This document shows, in pieces, positions 1 through 8,135 of a stretch of DNA of 64,000 nt; the stretch's first letter is position 1; every line of letters starts with the position of its first letter. Position numbers and translations under genes: made by a program. Below the pieces are notes generated by a model. That model saw only the letters and a list, made by a program, of their open reading frames with translations, was not told the origin of the DNA and ran no database searches. Location: contig FCOD02000001.1 of NCBI GenBank assembly GCA_001544655.2, positions 62,001 through 126,000 on the forward strand. The letters run 5' to 3'. The DNA is from Caballeronia turbans. GTDB lineage: Bacteria; Pseudomonadota; Gammaproteobacteria; Burkholderiales; Burkholderiaceae.

Positions 1-1
1 G

Positions 2-454
2 CGCGGCGCGTTCGAAGATCGTTTCCCGATTCCGATGGCCACGCGCTCCGTCACGCTCGAACTGCGCGGCGTGCGCGACGTGTCGCACGACATGGCTGCG
101 CGCGATGCTCAGGCCATCGTCGATTATCTGACGCATATCGGCATGATCGCGGGCGAGGCGCAGGAACCGCCGCCGCTGCGTCATCGCGCGACCCCACTCG
201 CCGGATGCGAATACGTGCACGCGCCGGTGTCGGGCGTCATTCTGCATCGGCGGGATATCGGCGAGACGGTGCGCGCGGGCGACGTCATCGCCGACGTGCT
301 CGACCCGCTCGATGACCGGCTCGTGCCGCTCGTCGCGCAGACCGAGGGCGTGCTGTACGCGCGGCACTGGACACGTTTCGCGACGGCGGGAATGCTGGTC
401 GCGCGCATCGCGGGCGACGGCGCGGCGCGGCAGGGCGACTTGCTCGTGCCCTAG
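2..454 (+). CDS. Aspartoacylase/AstE-like protein, C-terminal part (cut by window edge)
   Basis: The reading frame is open from base 2, so the ATG at 35 is internal and the real start lies upstream of the window. The visible ~150 residues fit the C-terminal half of the succinylglutamate desuccinylase/aspartoacylase family: a stretch resembling FEDRFPIPMATRSVTLELRG, then a small beta-barrel-like domain with APVSGVILHRRDIGE and VRAGDVIADVLDP, as in lipoyl-like tails of this family. These are zinc amidohydrolases that deacylate amino acids; the metal-binding part is outside the window. The substrate cannot be told from this fragment. Confidence 0.65.
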   Translation, partial: RGAFEDRFPIPMATRSVTLELRGVRDVSHDMAARDAQAIVDYLTHIGMIAGEAQEPPPLRHRATPLAGCEYVHAPVSGVILHRRDIGETVRAGDVIADVLDPLDDRLVPLVAQTEGVLYARHWTRFATAGMLVARIAGDGAARQGDLLVP

Positions 455-513
455 CGGCGCGGCGGCGCGTACCATAAATCGACTGGGCCTAACGTCATGG
501 AGAACAAGAAAAC

Positions 514-975
514 ATGCTGAAGAATATCGATCCGCTGCTCAACGCCGACATCCTGCACGCGCTTTGCGCGATGGGCCACGGCGACGAGGTCGTGATCTGC
601 GACGCCAACTTTCCCGCCGATTCGGTCGCTCGTCAGACCGTGCTCGGCCGCGTGCTGCGGCTCGATGGCGTTGGCGCGCCGCGCGCGGTGCAGGCGGTGC
701 TCTCGGTGCTGCCGCTCGATACCTTCGTCGATCATCCCGCCGAGCGGATGGAAGTCGTCGGCGACGCGGCCGCGCTGCCCGCCGTGCAACGCGAGGCCCA
801 GCGCGAGATCGACGTCGCCGAAGGTCGCGCCGTGCCGTTTGCGTCGGTCGAGCGCTTCGCGTTTTACGAGCGCGCGAAGAAGGCGTATTGCGTGATCGCC
901 ACCGGCGAGACGCGCGGCTACGGCTGCTTCATTTTCAAGAAAGGCGTGCAACTCGCGCCGGACGTGCCGCAGTAA
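514..975 (+). CDS. RbsD/FucU family mutarotase-like protein
   Basis: A 153-residue protein, the usual length for FucU/RbsD. It opens with MLKNIDPLLNADILHALCAMGHGDEVVICDANFP in which the LxxxGHGDxxxxxDANFP pattern is the family signature; the conserved His and Asp catalyse anomer interconversion of sugars such as L-fucose in the cytoplasm. A Tyr-containing ERAKKAYCVIATGETRGYG segment near the C-terminus also fits FucU. It lies 59 bp after the aspartoacylase-like gene and may be cotranscribed with it. The exact sugar is unknown. Confidence 0.8.
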   Translation: MLKNIDPLLNADILHALCAMGHGDEVVICDANFPADSVARQTVLGRVLRLDGVGAPRAVQAVLSVLPLDTFVDHPAERMEVVGDAAALPAVQREAQREIDVAEGRAVPFASVERFAFYERAKKAYCVIATGETRGYGCFIFKKGVQLAPDVPQ

Positions 976-1089
976 GTCTGACCGGCGACCTAGGGGATAC
1001 CCTGTTGCATTTTTGTGAAATTGTTGCAATGCAGCGTAAACGGCGTATAGTTAGGGTTATTCCCTAGCTACTTACCCTGAGAGCCGCTC

Positions 1090-1239
1090 ATGAAAACCAC
1101 TGCACAACAATCCCTGCTCGTTTCGTTCGGTTCCTGGCTGCGCGCGTCGAAGGCTGCGGTGCGTCGCGAGTGGAACCGTGCGCTGCAACTGCATCTGCAA
1201 AACTGCGAGATTCTCGTCGAATCCTATCGCCGCAAGTAA
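1090..1239 (+). CDS. 49-residue small basic protein, unknown function
   Basis: A short ORF starting MKTTAQQSLLVSFGSWLRAS and ending ILVESYRRK. It is amphipathic, Arg/Lys rich and has no signal peptide or membrane segment. It is supported by codon usage like its neighbours, by its own upstream region with two AGGG...CCCT inverted repeats (992-1003 and 1052-1066), and by a strong hairpin 36 bp after the stop. The product is not recognised. Confidence 0.55.
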   Translation: MKTTAQQSLLVSFGSWLRASKAAVRREWNRALQLHLQNCEILVESYRRK

Positions 1240-1274
1240 GCACCGCGCGACTGCATCCCGGTCAGAGCATCGAA

Positions 1275-1309
1275 CAACGCCCCGGAAGCGCAAGGCTTCC
1301 GGGGCGTTG
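1275..1309 (+). terminator. Strong hairpin after the 49-residue gene
   Basis: A perfect 15-bp stem (1275-1289 with 1295-1309) closes a 5-base loop. The U-tract that follows is poor (TTGCATTC), but position and stem strength support an intrinsic terminator. Confidence 0.7.
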
Positions 1310-1345
1310 TTGCATTCGGGCCGCTGCTTTATCGAACGAAGCCGC

Positions 1346-1373
1346 TTGACATGCAACCAAATGGTTGCATAAT
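1346..1373 (+). promoter_or_regulatory. Sigma-70 promoter with embedded ArsR-type operator
   Basis: TTGACA at 1346-1351 and CATAAT at 1368-1373 are separated by 16 bp. The spacer is filled by the perfect inverted repeat ATGCAACC-AAAT-GGTTGCAT (1351-1370), a typical site for autorepression by an ArsR-fold repressor. Transcription would start near 1380, the A of the arsR-type start codon, so the message is probably leaderless. Confidence 0.75.
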
Positions 1374-1379
1374 GCGCTC

Positions 1380-1703
1380 ATGGATGACGATTCGGTTTTT
1401 CGCGCACTCGCGGACGCCAGCCGCAGGCAACTACTCGACAGGCTTCATCAAGCTAATGGGCAGACGCTCGGCGAACTATGCGATGGCCTTCGCATGACAC
1501 GACAGGCCGTGTCGAAGCATCTGGCGATACTCGAGGCCGCGAATCTTGTGTCGACGCAGCGTCACGGCCGCGAGAAGCATCATTTCCTCAATCCGGTGCC
1601 GATCCACGAGATCGCGCAACGCTGGATCAGCAAGTTCGAGCGTCCGCGCCTGGACGCTCTGTCCGACCTCAAACGCACGCTTGAAGGAGACGATCATGAG
1701 TAG
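1380..1703 (+). CDS. ArsR-family transcriptional repressor
   Basis: A 107-residue winged-helix protein. The segment TLGELCDGLRMTRQAVSKHLAILEAANL is the recognition helix region typical of ArsR regulators that precede SRPBCC genes. I chose the ATG at 1380 because the in-frame codon at 1365 lies inside the promoter -10 region. No metal-binding Cys pair is visible, so it probably does not sense a thiophilic metal. It overlaps the next gene by 8 bp, so repressor and SRPBCC protein are made together and likely autoregulated through the palindrome at 1351-1370. Confidence 0.85.
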   Translation: MDDDSVFRALADASRRQLLDRLHQANGQTLGELCDGLRMTRQAVSKHLAILEAANLVSTQRHGREKHHFLNPVPIHEIAQRWISKFERPRLDALSDLKRTLEGDDHE

Positions 1704-2133
1704 CGACACCTTTGTATATGTGACCTACATCCGCACGACGCCCGATAAATTATGGGAAGCATTGACGACGCCGGAACATATAAAACGTTATTGGTTCGGC
1801 ATGCACCAGGAATCCGACTGGCAGGCCGGTTCGTCATGGAAGATGCTGTTCTCCGACGGGCGCGTCGCGGACGCGGGCGAAGTGCTCGAAGCCGAGCCGG
1901 GCAAACGCCTCGTGCTCAAATGGCGCAACGAGTTTCGCGAGGATCTGAAGGACGCGGGCTATTCGCGCTGCACTTACGAACTGGAGCAGCAGGGCGATGC
2001 GGTCAAACTCACCATTACGCACGTGAGCGACAGCAAACCGTTCATCGAGGCCGTGTCGGGCGGGTGGCCAAAGATTCTGTCGAATCTCAAGTCGTTGCTG
2101 GAGACGGGGCAAGTGGCGCTCGTCGACAAGTAG
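1696..2133 (+). CDS. SRPBCC (AHSA1-like) domain protein
   Basis: A 145-residue protein with the START-like AHSA1 pattern: TYIRTTPDKLWEALTTPEHIKRYW at the N-terminus, FSDGRVADAGEVLEAEPGKRLVLKW in the middle and GGWPKILSNLKSLLETG in the C-terminal helix. The fold binds hydrophobic ligands; the natural ligand is unknown. The start at 1696 has GAAGGAGAC upstream and overlaps the repressor stop, which indicates translational coupling. A short hairpin (2153-2159/2168-2174) follows. Confidence 0.85.
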   Translation: MSSDTFVYVTYIRTTPDKLWEALTTPEHIKRYWFGMHQESDWQAGSSWKMLFSDGRVADAGEVLEAEPGKRLVLKWRNEFREDLKDAGYSRCTYELEQQGDAVKLTITHVSDSKPFIEAVSGGWPKILSNLKSLLETGQVALVDK

Positions 2134-2328
2134 AAGCGCCCGAGCAACGCGTGCTGGCGGCCCGTGTCGCCAGCGCGCAGGTAATTCGAAAATTTACAGA
2201 AAGCCTGGATCGTGAGGATTCCTCTCAGAGATAATCGTACCGGTTCGCGCGAGCGGACGGTCTCGACTCCATGCCGCCGCGCCACGTGGTCGGCATGACA
2301 AAAAATCTCGAATAAGAGGGCGCACACG

Positions 2329-3051
2329 ATGTACTTCATAAGCAAGCTGGAGAACGGCTATTTGCAACTCGTCAGAATCATCTTTCTGGTGCTCGCGACA
2401 CTGGCGTTGATCGTCGCGGTCGTGGCTGGCGTGCCGGCCGCGATGAATTACAAAGCGAAGGCAGTGGCCGTACCTTCGGATATCTCAGTCAGCGCGTCGG
2501 CGTTCCATCTGGAAAACGCAGAACCAGCCGCCGATCAGCATGAAACCGACGCCGCGCCGACAGACCCGGCGGAAAAGGAAAGAGCCGCGCTCGTCGACGG
2601 CGTGCATATCGTCCTGCTCAAGCATGGAAAGCGTCTCGTGGGGACCGGATTCGCCTTGGAGAAGAGCGACCTGCAAGGACTCGTCGGTTCATGGATGGAC
2701 AATCCCGATCGCGGCGCAAACTTCGGGAAAGCGGAAACGAAGTATCTGGACGACGTGCTGTCGCGGGCCGACGTGGGCAAGAAAGTCAACGGCTCGCAAG
2801 ACCAATTCTTCTCGGTGGTCAGTTCGGCCATCACGCAGTTCAGTTCCGAGTGGGAGACGCAACACGCCGCCATCGCGTTGAAAAAGACCGCGGCGGAGGA
2901 AGAGGCTTCCGAAAAGCGTATTTCGGCGCTTCAGTCGCTCAGCGTAGTCGCCGGTGCGACAGCCCTGTTCATTACGCTGGTGCTTTCGCTGATCATGTTC
3001 CGTGTCGATCGCAGCATTCGCAAGATGGCCGGCACGCGCGTCGCTGGCTGA
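2329..3051 (+). CDS. Two-TM membrane protein of unknown function
   Basis: A 240-residue protein with hydrophobic helices at about residues 15-37 and 210-230 and a ~170-residue polar domain between them, probably periplasmic. The N-terminal helix is followed by an Ala/Asp/Glu-rich linker (about 55-85). A short helix-rich part (SEWETQHAAIALKKTAAEEEASEKR) precedes the second TM. The start has AAGAGGG 8 bases upstream. I do not recognise the family. Confidence 0.7.
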   Translation: MYFISKLENGYLQLVRIIFLVLATLALIVAVVAGVPAAMNYKAKAVAVPSDISVSASAFHLENAEPAADQHETDAAPTDPAEKERAALVDGVHIVLLKHGKRLVGTGFALEKSDLQGLVGSWMDNPDRGANFGKAETKYLDDVLSRADVGKKVNGSQDQFFSVVSSAITQFSSEWETQHAAIALKKTAAEEEASEKRISALQSLSVVAGATALFITLVLSLIMFRVDRSIRKMAGTRVAG

Positions 3052-3074
3052 CGGGCCCGCGGGCTTCAGAGAAA

Positions 3075-3110
3075 AAACGGCGCGCTGTCCTTTCGGACAG
3101 CGCGCCGTTT
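3075..3110. terminator. Bidirectional intrinsic terminator
   Basis: A perfect 16-bp stem (3075-3090 with 3095-3110) around the loop TTTC, preceded by a run of six A on the + strand. It serves the convergent two-TM protein gene and the purine permease gene. Confidence 0.8.
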
Positions 3111-3135
3111 GCGTTTCAAACGATGCAGCCAGCGT

Positions 3136-4542
3136 TCAGATCGCCCAGCCGCCGAGATAGAACACCGCGAGCACGACCGCAATCGCCACGGTGCCGACAT
3201 TCAGCTTGCGCCACTCACCCGCGACGATGCGCCCGATCACGAGCGTGGTGAAGCCGAGCATGATGCCCGTCACGATATTCGCCGACAGCACGATGTACAC
3301 CGCGCAGACGAGGCCCGACATCGTGTCGACGGTATCCTCGAAATGCAGCTTGCTGACATTGCCGAGCATCAACAGACCGACGTACATGAGCGCGGGCGCC
3401 GTCGCATAGGAGGGCACGAGCGCGGCGAGCGGCGAGAGGAACATCACCACGAGGAACAACACGCCGACGACCGTGGCCGCGAGGCCCGTCTTCGCGCCTG
3501 CCGCGACGCCCACCGACGATTCGATGTATGCCGCCGCCGGCGCGCCGCCGAAGCACGCGGAGAAGATCGAGCTGAGCGAATCGGCGGTCAGCGCGCGGCC
3601 GCCGTTGACGATGCGACCGTTCTTGTCGATCTGGCCCGCCTGGCCGGCCACGGCGCGGATCGTGCCGGTCGCGTCGAACACGGCGGTCATCACGAGCGCC
3701 AGCACGCTCGGCAGCACGGCCATCGACAATGCACCCTTGATGTCCATCGCGCCGATCAGCGAGGCATGGCCCGGCGCCGACAGCGACGGCAGCGCGAAGA
3801 TGCCGTGAAAGCGCACGGACGGATCGAAGATCAGGCCGATTGCCGACAGACCGACCACGACGAGCAGGATGCCGCCCGGCACGCGCCGGCGCTCCAGACC
3901 GAAGATCGCGGCGAGACCGGCGACCGACATCAGCACCGGAAACGCCGTGATATGCCCGAGCGAAACCGGCATGCCGGGCGCGGGATTCTTGATGATCAGG
4001 CCGACATCGTTCGACGCGATCAGCAGCAGAAACAGGCCAATGCCGATGCCCGTGCCGTGCGCGACGCCCGTCGGCAGATTGCGCAGGATCCACGAGCGCA
4101 CGCCGGTGACGGAGATCGCCGTGAACACGACGCCCATCAGGAACACCGCGCCGAGCGCGATCGCCGGCGGGAGTCCCTTGCCGAGCACGAGGCCGAAGGC
4201 CGTGAACGCGGTCAGCGAGATCGCGCAGCCGATGGCGATCGGCAGGCGCGCCCAGACGCCCATCAGGAGCGAGCCGAATGCGGTGGTGAGACACACGGCG
4301 ACGAACACCGCGCTCGTGTCGAAACCCGCCTTGCCGAGCATGCCCGGCACGACGAACACGGAGTAGACCATCGCGAGGAACGTCGTGACGCCCGCCACGA
4401 CCTCACGCTTTTCCGTGCTGCCGGTTTGCGAAATGCCGAAGTAGCGATCGAGAAATCCGCCGCTCGCGGCCTGCTCGCTTTCGTCTCGTTCCGTGGAGGT
4501 GATATCGATGTCGCCAAGCTGCTGGGCGGGGGATTCCATCAT
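3136..4542 (-). CDS. NCS2/AzgA-type purine permease
   Basis: A 468-residue polytopic inner-membrane protein matching the AzgA branch of nucleobase:cation symporters (adenine/guanine/hypoxanthine). Family features seen are [27 protein letters not shown] near the N-terminus, [18 protein letters not shown] in the middle and the [23 protein letters not shown] segment later. I use the ATG at 4542 because AAAGGAG lies 6 bases before it; the longer frame to 4563 would translate the ribosome-binding site. It is monocistronic between a terminator and the hairpin after ggt. No purine riboswitch was recognised upstream. Confidence 0.85.
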   Translation of the reverse strand: MMESPAQQLGDIDITSTERDESEQAASGGFLDRYFGISQTGSTEKREVVAGVTTFLAMVYSVFVVPGMLGKAGFDTSAVFVAVCLTTAFGSLLMGVWARLPIAIGCAISLTAFTAFGLVLGKGLPPAIALGAVFLMGVVFTAISVTGVRSWILRNLPTGVAHGTGIGIGLFLLLIASNDVGLIIKNPAPGMPVSLGHITAFPVLMSVAGLAAIFGLERRRVPGGILLVVVGLSAIGLIFDPSVRFHGIFALPSLSAPGHASLIGAMDIKGALSMAVLPSVLALVMTAVFDATGTIRAVAGQAGQIDKNGRIVNGGRALTADSLSSIFSACFGGAPAAAYIESSVGVAAGAKTGLAATVVGVLFLVVMFLSPLAALVPSYATAPALMYVGLLMLGNVSKLHFEDTVDTMSGLVCAVYIVLSANIVTGIMLGFTTLVIGRIVAGEWRKLNVGTVAIAVVLAVFYLGGWAI

Positions 4543-4875
4543 GAGCTGCTCCTTTATCAGCACGCTGAAACGGCAACCGTGCGCCGCGCTCGTGGCGGGG
4601 CGGGCACTGCGGGGCCATCGTCAGGGTCGTCTCGTATGTAGTTCTGGATGATGCCGAGTGACGTGCGCTTGCGGCTGCACTCGGTCAGGACAGAGACTAG
4701 GGGAACAGAACGCGGGGTCCAATCCCATGAAAAACATGCCGGTCATGCCGAGGGGCTTATATGCCCGGAATCGCTCGCGGGGCGGGGCTTTGGCAAGACC
4801 GGCACTACGCCGGACTAGGGCAAACGCTAGTCCGGCGCGGTCCGCTATTTTACTTGCTCGCCGTTGTGCGGCGCA
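4543..4875. other. Intergenic region between purine permease and ggt
   Basis: No supported gene. It holds the permease leader and promoter region on the minus strand and, at 4808-4837, an 11-bp perfect hairpin (CGCCGGACTAG with CTAGTCCGGCG, 8-base loop) 39 bp past the ggt stop, the likely ggt terminator although it lacks a clear U-tract. Confidence 0.5.
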
Positions 4876-6609
4876 TTACTGGATGACGCGCGACACGCCG
4901 CGTCCGCGCGGGTCGGACATCGGCTCGGGCTTGTCGCCGTCTATGCGGATCGCCTGAATGTCGCCGTTGAAGCCTTGCATCGTGAACTTGTAGCCCTTCT
5001 CCTCGAGCTGCTTGATGACCTCCGGATCGAGCTGATGGAACGGCTCCTGAAAGATCGTGTTCGGCGGCAGCAGCTGATGATGGAAGCGCGTCGCGCCCAC
5101 GGCTTCGGCGAGCGGCATGTTGAAGTCGTAGACGTTGGTGATGACCTGGAAGATCGACGTGAAGATGCGCGATCCACCCGGCGTGCCGATCACCATCGCG
5201 ACCTTGTCGTCCTTCGTGAGGATGGTCGGCGTCATCGACGAAAGCGGGCGTTTCTTCGGCGCGATGGAGTTCGCATCGCTTCCGACGACACCGAACATGT
5301 TCGGCACGCCCGGCTTCGACGCGAAGTCGTCCATTTCGTCGTTGAGCACGACGCCCGTGCCTTCCGCGACCACGCCCGAGCCGAAGTAGCCGTTGATCGT
5401 GTAGGTGTTGGATACCGCGTTGCCCCACTTGTCGACCACCGAGAAGTGCGTCGTCTCCGCTTTCTCGGGCATCGACGTGCCGAGTCCCGGCTGGACGCTC
5501 TTCGTGTCCGAAGGCGTATCGGGATTCACTTCCTGCGCGCGCTTCAGGATGTAGTCGTCGTTGATGAGCTGCGCGACCGGCACCTTGTAGAAATCGGGAT
5601 CGCCGAGATATTGCGCGCGGTCCGCGAAGACGCGCTTTTCGATTTCGGAGACGAGGTGAATGTACTGCGCGGAATCGAGCGGCACGTCCTGAAACTTGTC
5701 CTTGATATCGGCCTTCATCTTCAGCAACTGCACGAGGCCGACGCCGCCCGAACTCGGCGGCGGCGCGGTGATCACGCGATAGCCGTTCCAGCTCGCGGTG
5801 ATCGGCTGACGCCACACGGCCTTGTAGTCCTTCAGGTCGCGCGCGGTGATGAGGCCGTGGCCTTCCATCGACCGGGCGATCAGGTTGGCGGTCTCGCCTT
5901 CGTAAAAGCCTTTCGCGCCTTTGTCGGAGATGCGCTGCAGCGTCTTCGCGAGGTCGGGCTGCTTGAACACCTGGCCCGCCTTCATGCCGCCGAAGTAGAG
6001 GTCGAAGTTGGTCTTGCCGGCGAAATCCTTCGAGGCGTCGTCGCGGCGCTTGATCAATTGATCGTCGACTTCGAAGCCGTCCTGCGCGTACCTGATGGCG
6101 GGCGCGAGCACCTGCTTCCACTTCAGCTTGCCGAAGCGCTTCTGCGCTTCCCACATGCCGTCGACCGTGCCGGGCACACCGACCGCGCGGTGCCCGTAGA
6201 GACTCATGCCCTTGATGACCTCGCCCTTGTCGTCGAGGTACATGTTGCGCGTGGCGGCAAGCGGCGCGCGCTCGCGGTAGTCGAGAAAGTACGGGCGATG
6301 ATCGACGTAGAGCGTCATGAAGCCGCCGCCGCCGATATTGCCCGCCTCCGGATACGTCACGGCGAGCGTGAAGGCGATGGCGACGGCTGCATCGACCGCA
6401 TTGCCGCCCTGCTTGAAGATCTGCTCGGCGGTGTCGGCGGCGTATTTGTCCGCGACGGCGACCGCCGACGCGGTCAGAACGGCCGGCTGGTTGTCGGCGG
6501 TTTTCGCATAGGCCGGCGCTGTCTCGACGAAACCCGCCGTCATGAGCGCCGACGCGACGATGGCGCCGAGCGCGAGGGACCGGATGCGCGGTTCTTTTTT
6601 CAAAAGCAT
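4876..6609 (-). CDS. ggt: Gamma-glutamyltranspeptidase precursor
   Basis: A 577-residue Ntn-hydrolase precursor. A signal peptide (about residues 1-35, ending in APAYA) sends it to the periplasm, where it removes gamma-glutamyl groups from glutathione and related peptides. The autoprocessing site is the Thr in ETTHFSVVD (about residue 385), giving large and small subunits; GGGGFM, SSGGVGLVQLL and the later PLSSMTPTIL segment match family motifs for substrate binding. Length is normal. AAAGGAG lies 11 bases before the ATG. Products could feed the peptide uptake system encoded further right. Confidence 0.93.
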   Translation of the reverse strand: MLLKKEPRIRSLALGAIVASALMTAGFVETAPAYAKTADNQPAVLTASAVAVADKYAADTAEQIFKQGGNAVDAAVAIAFTLAVTYPEAGNIGGGGFMTLYVDHRPYFLDYRERAPLAATRNMYLDDKGEVIKGMSLYGHRAVGVPGTVDGMWEAQKRFGKLKWKQVLAPAIRYAQDGFEVDDQLIKRRDDASKDFAGKTNFDLYFGGMKAGQVFKQPDLAKTLQRISDKGAKGFYEGETANLIARSMEGHGLITARDLKDYKAVWRQPITASWNGYRVITAPPPSSGGVGLVQLLKMKADIKDKFQDVPLDSAQYIHLVSEIEKRVFADRAQYLGDPDFYKVPVAQLINDDYILKRAQEVNPDTPSDTKSVQPGLGTSMPEKAETTHFSVVDKWGNAVSNTYTINGYFGSGVVAEGTGVVLNDEMDDFASKPGVPNMFGVVGSDANSIAPKKRPLSSMTPTILTKDDKVAMVIGTPGGSRIFTSIFQVITNVYDFNMPLAEAVGATRFHHQLLPPNTIFQEPFHQLDPEVIKQLEEKGYKFTMQGFNGDIQAIRIDGDKPEPMSDPRGRGVSRVIQ

Positions 6610-6684
6610 CTCCTGTATTTCTCCTTTATTGCATGCGACGAAAGAGCAGACGTTTTATATACCACGAGCGCCGCGGTGCGACGA

Positions 6685-7446
6685 TCAGGGCATCAGCTGC
6701 CCGCCGTTTACGTCGATGATCTGCCCCGTCACATAGCGCGACATCGCCTCGGACGCGAGGTAGAGGAACGCGCCGCTGCAATCGTCGGGCTCGCCGATGA
6801 AGCCCATCGGAATCGACTTGCGGAACGATTCGAGCTGCTCGGGCGTCGTGAAGCGTTCCTGGAACGGCGTCTGAATCACGCCCGGCGCCACCGCGTTCAC
6901 GCGGATGCGGTCAGGCATCAGTTCCTTCGCCATGCCTTTCGTGATCGTGCTGACAAAGCCTTTCGATGCCGCATAGAGCAGCGCGCCGGGGCCGCCGCCG
7001 TTGCGCGCCGCCACCGACGTCACGTTGATGATCGACCCGCCGCCGCCCGAGCGCAGCGACGGCAGCGCCGCGCGCGTGAACGCGACCACCGAGCGTGCGT
7101 TGATGTGCATGATCTCGTCGAAGAGTTCGTCGCTCGCGGATGCGATCGGCTCGCGCTTCACGAGGCTGCCCGCATTGTTGATGAGCACGTCGATCTTGCC
7201 GAAGGTATCGACGACTTGCGCGACGGCGGCGTCGATTGCCTTCGAGTCGCGTACGTCCGCGCCGACCGTGATGGCCGTGACGCCGAGCGCGCGCACGTCC
7301 TTCGCGACTTCCTCGGCCTTGTCCTTCGAACTGTTGTAGTGCACCGCGACATTCGCGCCATACTGCGCGAACGCCCTTGCTGCCGCCGCGCCGATGCCGG
7401 TGCTCGCGCCGGTAATGAGGATCGTTTTGCCTTTCAGATCGTGCAT
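6685..7446 (-). CDS. Short-chain dehydrogenase/reductase (SDR)
   Basis: A 253-residue classical SDR. The cofactor loop TGASTGIG is at residues 12-19, NNAG near residue 90, the catalytic Ser in INVTSVAAR and the YxxxK pair in LLYAASKGF. It oxidises or reduces a hydroxyl/carbonyl substrate with NAD(P); the substrate cannot be predicted. The C-terminal YVTGQIIDVNGGQLM is typical. The start has CGGAG 6 bases upstream. It lies 75 bp from ggt on the same strand and may share its transcript. Confidence 0.88.
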   Translation of the reverse strand: MHDLKGKTILITGASTGIGAAAARAFAQYGANVAVHYNSSKDKAEEVAKDVRALGVTAITVGADVRDSKAIDAAVAQVVDTFGKIDVLINNAGSLVKREPIASASDELFDEIMHINARSVVAFTRAALPSLRSGGGGSIINVTSVAARNGGGPGALLYAASKGFVSTITKGMAKELMPDRIRVNAVAPGVIQTPFQERFTTPEQLESFRKSIPMGFIGEPDDCSGAFLYLASEAMSRYVTGQIIDVNGGQLMP

Positions 7447-7652
7447 GAGTGCTCCGTGTGGATGGGGTTTGAAGCGACTACGACAAGCAAGAGTATGAAG
7501 CGAAGCGCGAATGCGCGTTCGAGGCGAGGCCGCCGGAATTGGCCCACAGCATGCCCGAGACGCGGAGCCGGATCAAGGCCGGGCACCATCGGCGGTGCAT
7601 GCGTGTCGAAGCAGACGCGGGCAGGGCGTCCGCGACATTCCAGGAGAGTGAC

Positions 7653-8120
7653 ATGGCCTCGCAAGTCGATCCGATTCCACATGACCGTCGTGGCGTGATT
7701 CCCTACATGGCGGTAGCGGGCTGCGCCAGCGCCATCGACTTCTACACGAAAGTGTTCGGCGCGACCGAAACGTTCAGGATCGAGCAGCCGGACGGACGTA
7801 TCGGACATGCGGAGTTGATAATCGGCGGCAACGTCATCTACCTGTGCGACGAGTTTCCCGATCACGGGACGATCGGGCCGCTCTCGGTCGGCGGCACGCC
7901 CGTGATGCTGCATCTCTACGTGACGGACGTCGACGCGGTCGCGCAACGCGCCACCGACGAAGGCGCGACGATCCTGCGCCCGGTCGAAGACCAGTTCTAC
8001 GGCGACCGCGGTGGCAAGCTGCGCGATCCGTTCGGGCACGTCTGGTGGATCGCGACTCACATCGAGGATGTCTCCGCCGGGCAGATGCGCGAGCGCGCGC
8101 GAAAACTGCTCGGCGGCTGA
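7653..8120 (+). CDS. VOC-family (PhnB/glyoxalase-like) protein
   Basis: A 155-residue vicinal-oxygen-chelate fold protein with two beta-alpha-beta-beta-beta halves: IPYMAVAGCASAIDFYTKVFGATE at the start and LRDPFGHVWWIATHIEDVS at the end. This resembles PhnB-like proteins; activity is unknown. The start at 7653 follows CCAGGAGAGTGAC; the longer frame upstream has no ribosome-binding site. Confidence 0.85.
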   Translation: MASQVDPIPHDRRGVIPYMAVAGCASAIDFYTKVFGATETFRIEQPDGRIGHAELIIGGNVIYLCDEFPDHGTIGPLSVGGTPVMLHLYVTDVDAVAQRATDEGATILRPVEDQFYGDRGGKLRDPFGHVWWIATHIEDVSAGQMRERARKLLGG

Positions 8121-8135
8121 ACGGCGCGCAGGGCG

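Noticed and set aside
3109-4641. Long + strand ORF (510 codons) over the purine permease
   Set aside because: Arg/His/Asp-rich composition is the antisense shadow of the permease; no family pattern or ribosome-binding site.
4543-4875. Purine riboswitch upstream of the permease
   Set aside because: No conserved three-way junction core recognised in the leader; only the ggt-side hairpin is seen.
4864-7698. 944-codon + strand ORF over ggt and the SDR gene
   Set aside because: Antisense of two well-recognised enzymes with extreme composition; typical of GC-rich shadow frames.
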